Assembly: GCA_019634385.1 (NCBI GenBank)
Contig: JAHQVK010000206.1
Location: forward strand, 1 to 39,676
Reading direction: 5' to 3'
Length of the DNA: 39,676 nucleotides
Source of the DNA: Myxococcales bacterium
GTDB lineage: Bacteria > Myxococcota > Kuafuiibacteriia > Kuafuiibacteriales > Kuafuiibacteriaceae
Made by a program: the position numbers and the translations under genes. Shown one piece after another: positions 34,563-39,676 of this stretch (within the stretch, counting starts at the first letter, position 1; every line of letters begins with the position of its first letter). Below the pieces are notes generated by a model. It was not told the origin of the DNA. It worked only from the letters and a program-made list of their open reading frames with translations, and searched no databases.

Positions 34563-34892
34563 ATGTTCCAGAATATGTACACATTACCACCGGAGAGGGA
34601 AATTGAGACCGGTGAGCTCATTGTTGCTGTTGCTGCGAGTGCTGCGTCTGTGGTGCGTGATATGCAACAAGGGATAAAAAATCTTATGGGCGGGAACCTA
34701 GAGCACTATGAGAAGCTCTTGGCGGTTGCCGTAGAGAGGGCATTGCAAAAACTGGACGAAGAAGTCCAGCTTCGGGGGTACGATGGTGCGGTTGGGGTAC
34801 GTTTGTCTCACCCATCAGTTGTTGAAGGTGGGGTTGAGGTGGTTGTCATGGCCAATGGTTTCCGTTACCGAAAGCCTACTGATGACAAGTAG
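34563..34892 (+). CDS. YbjQ/UPF0145-like small protein
   Basis: A 109-residue protein resembling the YbjQ (heavy-metal-binding-domain-like, UPF0145/DUF74) family: GELIVAVAASAASVVRDMQQGIKNLMGGNLEHYEKLL, then ALQKLDEEVQLRGYDGAVGVRL and a terminal VEVVVMANGFRYR. In the family these pentameric folds have no firmly known role. The usual cysteine-containing metal motif is not visible. It starts 9 bp after the unknown membrane-protein gene, with probable cotranscription. Confidence 0.65.
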   Translation: MFQNMYTLPPEREIETGELIVAVAASAASVVRDMQQGIKNLMGGNLEHYEKLLAVAVERALQKLDEEVQLRGYDGAVGVRLSHPSVVEGGVEVVVMANGFRYRKPTDDK

Positions 34893-34980
34893 GCTGGTTA
34901 CGAATCCGTGTCCATGGCTAGCTTGTTAAGCTCATATAGTTGGGCACATGTTTTGCTCTTACCTTCAGTAGGAGCTGAAG

Positions 34981-35412
34981 ATGAAACTGAGTGCGCTAAC
35001 TGTGCGAGATATCATGTCCGAAGACGTTGAAACTCTCGATCCTAATGATGACGTGGATCTCGCGGAAATGTTTATGAGACTTGATAATCTCCACCATTTT
35101 CCGGTGGTAGATGGCGGCCAAGTTGTTGGTGTTATTAGTCACCGCGATGTAGCCCACCACTCGGTGAGTCCGTCGAGCTCTGGGATGGCCATAGAGGCGA
35201 GACGTCAACTAAACCTGAGAATAAAAGTGAAAGATGTCATGACCACAGACGTGCGGCTTACTTCGCCAGATACGTCGATCCTGGATGCAGCCGAAGCCAT
35301 GAAGTCTGGATACTTAGGATGTTTGCCAGTGATAGAAGATGATGCGCTGGTGGGAATTGTGACCGGCACCGATCTCCTCGCCTTGCTGATTCGAGCCATT
35401 CGTAATGATTAG
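34981..35412 (+). CDS. CBS-pair domain protein
   Basis: A 143-residue protein made of two CBS domains and nothing else: residues about 5-60 (LTVRDIMSEDVETLDPNDDV, LHHFPVVDGGQVVGVISHRDV) and about 75-135 (VKDVMTTDVRLTSPDTSILD, LGCLPVIEDDALVGIVTGTDLL). CBS pairs bind adenosyl nucleotides such as AMP or ATP and usually regulate another protein; no target is fused here. AGGAG lies 6 nt before the ATG. The gene sits 88 bp after the YbjQ-like gene. Confidence 0.92.
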   Translation: MKLSALTVRDIMSEDVETLDPNDDVDLAEMFMRLDNLHHFPVVDGGQVVGVISHRDVAHHSVSPSSSGMAIEARRQLNLRIKVKDVMTTDVRLTSPDTSILDAAEAMKSGYLGCLPVIEDDALVGIVTGTDLLALLIRAIRND

Positions 35413-35588
35413 AAACCCCACTGGTTTAGCTTATGATGCGTGGGTGGTCCTAGAGAATACAAGACTACTCACTCGCCTAAGTACATCTTAGCTACTGGCC
35501 CCAGGAGACTGGATCTCCGATCAAGCGGCACGAAGGAGCGCGTACATTCCCAGGGTCTTGGTTTTTAGCTTCCATCCAAAATACAACC

Positions 35589-35767
35589 TAACAGCCGGTT
35601 GATCTAGCCCTGCCCGCATCTATGTGCCGGTCTTTCCGTGAAACGTCCTGACCACGAAAAGTCTCTCCTCGGTCGCGTACCGCTAGGTACGCTCGCCTCG
35701 TCGTCAGAACGTTTCACGAAAAGCCGGGCTCGATAGCTACACACAGGGCTAAATCAACCGGCTGCTA
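35589..35767. repeat. Family B long-hairpin repeat, copy 4
   Basis: 179 bp, from TAACAGCCGGTTGATCTAGC to GGCTAAATCAACCGGCTGCT + A, with the centre GTACCGCTAGGTAC. It is inverted relative to copies 1 and 2 and complete at both ends. Confidence 0.87.
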
Positions 35768-35906
35768 AGAGCTTTGTACATCCCCTAATCCTTGTGGACT
35801 CATTCGTTCATTTATCAAAGAGGGTGCCGGATTCGCAGGGGATGCTTGGCTATCGCGCGAAATATCGCTTGCCTGGAGTTCTGGCAATCGACGCAGATAG
35901 TTGGTC

Positions 35907-35977
35907 GGTGTAAGCGATGCAATTAGGAATTTGGCCCAGTTCTACACTGGGGGTGTAGAACAAATCTAATGCTTACC
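35907..35977. promoter_or_regulatory. Compound inverted repeat in the gene-poor stretch
   Basis: The inner stem GTTCTACAC / GTGTAGAAC (35939-35947 and 35953-35961) is a perfect 9 bp hairpin with a 5-base loop. Outside it, TAAGC and ATTAG on the left are matched by CTAAT and GCTTACC on the right, giving a second, interrupted stem. It could be a structured RNA, an operator or a remnant of another repeat family. No adjacent gene explains it. Confidence 0.4.
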
Positions 35978-36367
35978 GCATTCGCGCAACTCAGCACTTC
36001 ATTGATGCTTATCATTTGAGCAAATTATATATATGTAAATCGTAACACCGAGCTTGAAATGAGTGGAGTCATTCGGAGGTCGAAGGATGAGTGGATGACG
36101 TTCATCCTTTCTTATTTGGGCCGCTGCTATCCCGAAGTACTTTCTCCGCCGGCTAAGTGCTGGTGTTCACGCTGTTTGGTGCCCGAATTGCTCCGCAAAA
36201 GGGACAAAATCTTTTTTGGAGCCATTTGGGGGTCGAGTCCTGCCTGAACAACCAGTTATTTCCGCTTATCAGACTCCCTACTGAACACGTAGCCAACCGG
36301 CTATCCCTGTCCTGGGCATTCTCTGTCCTAGGGCATTAGTCTGCTTCTACGGCGGTGCTTTCACTGG

Positions 36368-36550
36368 CACGTGCCTTTAAACTCCGAACCGCGTTCAGAC
36401 TTACTTCCCACACTGGTGAGGAGTCGGTGGCTTCGCCCCCCTTTCGGGCCCCTCGGTCCGGTACATCCCGTACCCTTCCTCTGGGGCCGACCCTTCACAA
36501 ACGCGAAATAAGGCGTCATCTCTACCGCCAGAGCTCAAAGACACGCCCTA
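36368..36550. repeat. Family C long-hairpin repeat, copy 3
   Basis: It begins near CACGTGCCTTTAAACTCCGA and ends AAAGACACGCCCTA. The interior is longer than in copy 1, carrying the extra CCTCGGTCCGGTACATCCCG segment also seen in the copy at 26836-26990. The outermost left bases are diverged. Confidence 0.8.
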
Positions 36551-36656
36551 GCTAGTCCACCCCCGTGAGGCCGAACACTCACAAACTCTGAGGCCGAACC
36601 CTCACAACCGCGGGCTACGACGTCATCTTCGCAGTCGGAGTTGAAAGGCACGCCCA
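36551..36656. repeat. Partial family C repeats
   Basis: Two short units, GAGGCCGAACACTCACAAAC and GAGGCCGAACCCTCACAACC, precede a family C right half (CGGGCTACGACGTCATC, GGAGTTGAAAGGCACGCCC). A left-end-like GTGTCTTTAACGC follows at 36663. They are fragments of degraded C copies. Confidence 0.65.
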
Positions 36657-37630
36657 AGGAAGTGTCTTTAACGCTGGAGCTAGGCGATGCCCCGTCCCTG
36701 AGTTAGCGGAAGGTTTGGTGACCTACGGGTCCCCTCATAAGTGGTTTCTCACCCTGCTAGCCGTTGTTGTAGTCCGAATATTCAGTCAAACTCGCTAGCA
36801 TAGAATAGTTCCACGATGATGGAATGACACACCTAGTAAATCTTACACCAAGTAGGGAGGGCCGTGCTATTATTGTGTTGATCCAGGCAAGCAACCATCA
36901 TCTGGGCGCCGTTTCGTGGAATATTCCGATCGGCCTCGCATTTCATTTGGTTGCTCGTGGGCTGTTCACCCGGTCACTGATCCCCCTATGTTCCTGCTCT
37001 GCTTGAATATCAGGTAACCTACCGTTGCACACGGGTGTGGGGCTTTAGACCTGCAATTGGAATATTTGCCCACATGGGGAAAATGCTCAACTAAAATGCA
37101 CTATTGGCCATAGTTTTATAACGCTCACGAACATCAAATTTGGGTAGATGTATAGAGGATCCCTGAGCGAACAATTGATAGTATTTGCCTAACTACCTGA
37201 CTTAGGGTTAATATTCGCTTCTGAGAGGATGGCGCTGGCCAGCTCGCAAATATGCTTGTTGCTGGTTCATTGCGAGTCAGTTATGGAGTAAGTTTCTCAT
37301 CTCAAGACCTTGCAGACGCAGCTTGGTCCAGCAGAGTGAGGGATGCTCCGGGATGAACAAGTACAGTACACGGCGGCCACGTCTTTTTTCGAAGACTGTT
37401 GAAGGCCGGGTCGTGCCTGATTTTTGTCAATGGTGGTTGGATCTGGTCGGGTATTGTGCTCGTGCCGTCCGCTTGGTGGTTGGTTGTGAGCGCCTAGGAC
37501 CTAGCGAACTGCGTCGGGAATTCTACGGTAACCTACGGCCGCCTTTGGACGTTGCCGTTCGAACTACCCCCAGTTTTCTTTGGTTACATATCTACGGATA
37601 TGCACCACCTTTGCCCAAATACCAGGACCC

Positions 37631-37720
37631 TAGAGGCAGGCGAAAGTTACCGCCAAAATTCCTGGTGCAGGACAATAGAGACAGGCGAAAGTTACCGCCA
37701 AAATTCCTGGTGCAGGACAC
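37631..37720. repeat. 45 bp tandem repeat, two units
   Basis: 37631-37675 and 37676-37720 differ at three positions. Each unit contains CAGGCGAAAGTTACCGCC and AAAATTCCTGGTGCAGGACA. The period is a multiple of three, but the enclosing open frames have no recognisable domain. Confidence 0.8.
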
Positions 37721-37950
37721 TAGTAGCGGGTCGGACAAATGGCTTCTGTACCTCGCTCGATCTTTTTGGGCAAAATATCTGGACCATCTTAGGCTCTCTT
37801 TGGTTACATGCGTTTTGTCTGGTCCCTCTTTGTGCGAATGCTACACGCAAGAACAACTTTGCGAATCTCGCAAACTTTTTTCCCACCGCCTGGTAGTGAG
37901 TTGCCCCATTTCGAATTATCAAACTGGGTTTCCGAGGGAGCAGTTTAACC

Positions 37951-39459
37951 ATGTCTAATATCCACTCCGGCGTAAATTTGGGTGGCAGTTCACCACCTGC
38001 AGGTTTTCGCCTGGGGCGATACGAACTTGTTTTGAGAATAGGAAGTGGGGGGGTTGGGCAGGTATATCTTGCGCGGGCCACAGGTGTTGGAGGTTTTACG
38101 CGGCTATTTGCCATTAAGATGATCCACCCTCATCTAAGTAGTAGCGACGCATTTTCCGAGGCTCTGATACGCGAAGCGCAGCTAGCATCGCGCATCCGCC
38201 ACCGCAACACCGTGGCCGTTTTTGATATCGGATCTCACGCTAGTTTTCATTTCCTAGTTATGGAGTACATCGAAGGGTGTAGCTTGGCCGAACTTTGTCA
38301 GGCCAACCGAACCCATCGACCGCCGGATCGTTTGGGGCCGATTATATTGGATGCCTTATATGGTTTGCAGGCAGCTCACGAACTGCAAGATGATCATGGT
38401 CGGCAGATTAGACTTATCCACCGAGATTTTTCCCCACCCAACCTTCTCGTAGGTACAGACGGTACGTGCCGGGTGACTGATTTTGGCATCGCTCGCACCG
38501 ATAATCCCTCAAGCGTTACAAACCCTGGCATTATTAAAGGCAAACCCTCCTATATGGCGCCCGAGCAGGTTACAGGAGGGGCTATCGATCAACGAACAGA
38601 CGTTTTCGCTGCGGGTGTGGTTTTATGGAACGCACTCACCGGCAAGCGACTTTTTGATGGGCCAAGCGAGGCCTCAACTCTCTACAATGTTCTTCGACGG
38701 AAAGTACCGAATCCTAGTGAAATTGGACTGAAACCAGACCCGGCTTTTGATCCGATTCTTACGAAGGCGCTTCAGCGGGACCCCTCGCAACGGTTTCAGA
38801 CCGCAGGGGAAATGGCGGAAGCCTTGCGCGCTGCGCTCCTCCGTACTGGGATGTTAGGGTCAAGCGGGGAAGTCAGCAAGTGGGTGACAGAAACTTTCCA
38901 CAAGCGCCTCGAGGCGCGGCGAAGGCTCATTTGTTCTCTTGAGCCCCCCCGAGAAGATGAAGACTTTGGGCGTCAGCAGCTACCAGCAGTCGGGTATAGG
39001 GCTCCCGAACATAGCGCAAAGGTTGTAGCTCCGCGCGTCTTTATCCCGAGTCGGCCCATATCGAAGGAAGCCAGCCATCCAGAGACGAGCAATTCATGGC
39101 AAATGCAGTCTCATCATCCGCCTGCAAGTGAACCAAGGTATGTGAGTGAAATCTCCATGGTTAAGAGGCAGCCCTCACCTTCAATGACCAATGGTTTCTA
39201 CGCGGAAAATTCCCTTGGAGGAGAAAGATCGCAGGCCCAGTATCTGACTTCGACGAGTCCCTGGGAATCAATTCTTTTGGTGGCGGGGGTGGCATTTGTT
39301 TGCTCCATTCTCGTGGCTGGGTGGTGGATCTATGATCGTGAGCCCTCGCGGTTTACGGTCACGAGACCAGCTCTAGAATTCACCCACGAAGCGACGAGGC
39401 CAAGACCTTCAGTGAAGCCGTTGGTGCCACCAGAAAAGTCTGTGCTAGGACAACCATAA
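37951..39459 (+). CDS. Membrane-anchored Ser/Thr protein kinase
   Basis: A 502-residue Hanks-type kinase. Catalytic residues are present: glycine loop GSGGVGQVYL (31-40), Lys56 in FAIKMI, Glu75 in the C-helix, HRD (157-159) in LIHRDFSPPNLLV with Asn164, DFG (177-179) and APE (203-205). The HRDxSPxN form of the catalytic loop, with Ser in place of the usual Lys, is common in myxobacterial kinases. The kinase domain ends near residue 290; a low-complexity linker leads to one transmembrane helix at about 444-466 and a short periplasmic tail, so the kinase faces the cytoplasm. GAGGGAG lies 10 nt before the ATG. It is the last gene in the window and has no obvious partner gene. Its contrast with the pseudokinase at 30131 is worth noting. 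Confidence 0.92.
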   Translation: MSNIHSGVNLGGSSPPAGFRLGRYELVLRIGSGGVGQVYLARATGVGGFTRLFAIKMIHPHLSSSDAFSEALIREAQLASRIRHRNTVAVFDIGSHASFHFLVMEYIEGCSLAELCQANRTHRPPDRLGPIILDALYGLQAAHELQDDHGRQIRLIHRDFSPPNLLVGTDGTCRVTDFGIARTDNPSSVTNPGIIKGKPSYMAPEQVTGGAIDQRTDVFAAGVVLWNALTGKRLFDGPSEASTLYNVLRRKVPNPSEIGLKPDPAFDPILTKALQRDPSQRFQTAGEMAEALRAALLRTGMLGSSGEVSKWVTETFHKRLEARRRLICSLEPPREDEDFGRQQLPAVGYRAPEHSAKVVAPRVFIPSRPISKEASHPETSNSWQMQSHHPPASEPRYVSEISMVKRQPSPSMTNGFYAENSLGGERSQAQYLTSTSPWESILLVAGVAFVCSILVAGWWIYDREPSRFTVTRPALEFTHEATRPRPSVKPLVPPEKSVLGQP

Positions 39460-39569
39460 CTATTTGCAATAGCCGAAATTGGGCGGTTAAAGCAATATGA
39501 GGTTCGTTGAGCGAGAACTTCCGCTCGTGCATGTGTCTATGGCCGGACGGATTCTCTTAGATTACTGAT

Positions 39570-39676
39570 TAGGGCGTGTCTTTACTCTCCGGACTGCGTT
39601 CTGACTTGTTTCCCACATTTGTGAGGGGTCGGTGGCTTTGCCACCCTTTCGGGCCCCTAGCCGGCTACCTCCAGTA
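39570..39676. repeat. Family C repeat, copy 5, cut by the window edge
   Basis: It begins TAGGGCGTGTCTTTACTCTC and continues CGGACTGCGTTCTGACTTG, matching copy 1 from its left end. The right part is outside the window. The flank 39460-39569 after the kinase gene holds nothing I recognise. Confidence 0.82.

Larger units (their letters stand above)
35413..37950. other. Gene-poor stretch of 2.5 kb
   Basis: I see no protein-coding gene that I can support. It contains a family B copy, a compound hairpin (35907-35977), one complete and one partial family C copy, and a 45 bp tandem repeat. The remaining parts, such as 35980-36365 and 36690-37320, are AT-richer than the neighbours, with many stops in all frames. 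Weak frames at 36059-36247 and 37323-37958 lack recognisable domains and ribosome-binding sites. It may be a decayed island or contain small RNAs; I cannot tell. Confidence 0.5.

Noticed and set aside
36059..36247. Short plus-strand frames in the gene-poor stretch
   Set aside because: About 60 codons each, with no similarity to anything I know and no start signals.
37323..37958. Open frame of 211 codons before the kinase gene, containing the 45 bp repeat in frame
   Set aside because: No recognisable domain, no ribosome-binding site, odd composition, and overlap with the kinase start; an overlapping frame is also open, as expected by chance over a short tandem repeat.

Overview
The window reads as chromosomal DNA from a deltaproteobacterial-type organism, most likely in or near Myxococcota. 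The pointers are a protein with the MXAN_5187 C-terminal-type domain, a DUF6918-type protein, Ser/Thr kinases with the myxobacterial HRDxSPxN catalytic loop, J-domain/TPR/DnaK clusters, PEGA domains and a TatT-type TRAP transporter. This is inference from family content; no 16S or other rRNA is present and I cannot name the genus.

Layout. 1-1774 (minus): a GH2 beta-mannosidase cut by the window edge. 2030-3690: repeats around an Ala-tRNA(Pro) deacylase-like gene. 3836-6229: a GH3 beta-glucosidase lipoprotein. 6230-7229: non-coding, with a helically phased array of GATC palindromes. 7230-14064: the housekeeping cluster dprA-trmFO-xerC-hslV-hslU, then argD. 14593-19330: a J-domain/TPR protein, a divergent DnaK and a TPR protein, forming one chaperone operon. 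19283-21232: a dolichol-kinase-like membrane protein, a DUF6918 protein and an exported hypothetical. 21422-25333: a TRAP transporter operon with TatT lipoprotein, DctP-type receptor and fused QM permease. 25562-27497: DUF2203, the MXAN_5187-type gene and a truncated gene. 27685-27757: tRNA-Phe(GAA). 27912-29840: a beta-barrel protein resembling a TonB-dependent receptor. 30131-32551: a pseudokinase with PEGA domains. 32760-35412: an unknown membrane protein, a YbjQ-like protein and a CBS-pair protein. 35413-37950: a gene-poor stretch. 37951-39459: a Ser/Thr protein kinase with apparently intact catalytic residues.

The most striking feature is the intergenic space, which holds four families of structured repeats (here A, B, C, D), each with terminal inverted repeats and 5'-TA...TA-3' or CTAG ends. 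Family A is about 114 bp and folds on paper into a four-way cloverleaf. One A copy sits inside a C copy; removing it together with one TA restores the C sequence exactly, which points to TA target-site duplication as in IS630/Tc1-mariner-type MITEs. Families B, C and D are long hairpins of about 150-185 bp. Many copies abut stop codons, and both D copies supply the stop codon of an adjacent reading frame. No transposase is encoded here.

Functionally the window mixes glycoside hydrolysis (GH2, GH3), proteostasis (HslVU, DnaK/DnaJ), DNA maintenance (DprA, XerC), tRNA modification and quality control (TrmFO, ProX-like), solute uptake (TRAP) and signalling (one kinase, one pseudokinase).
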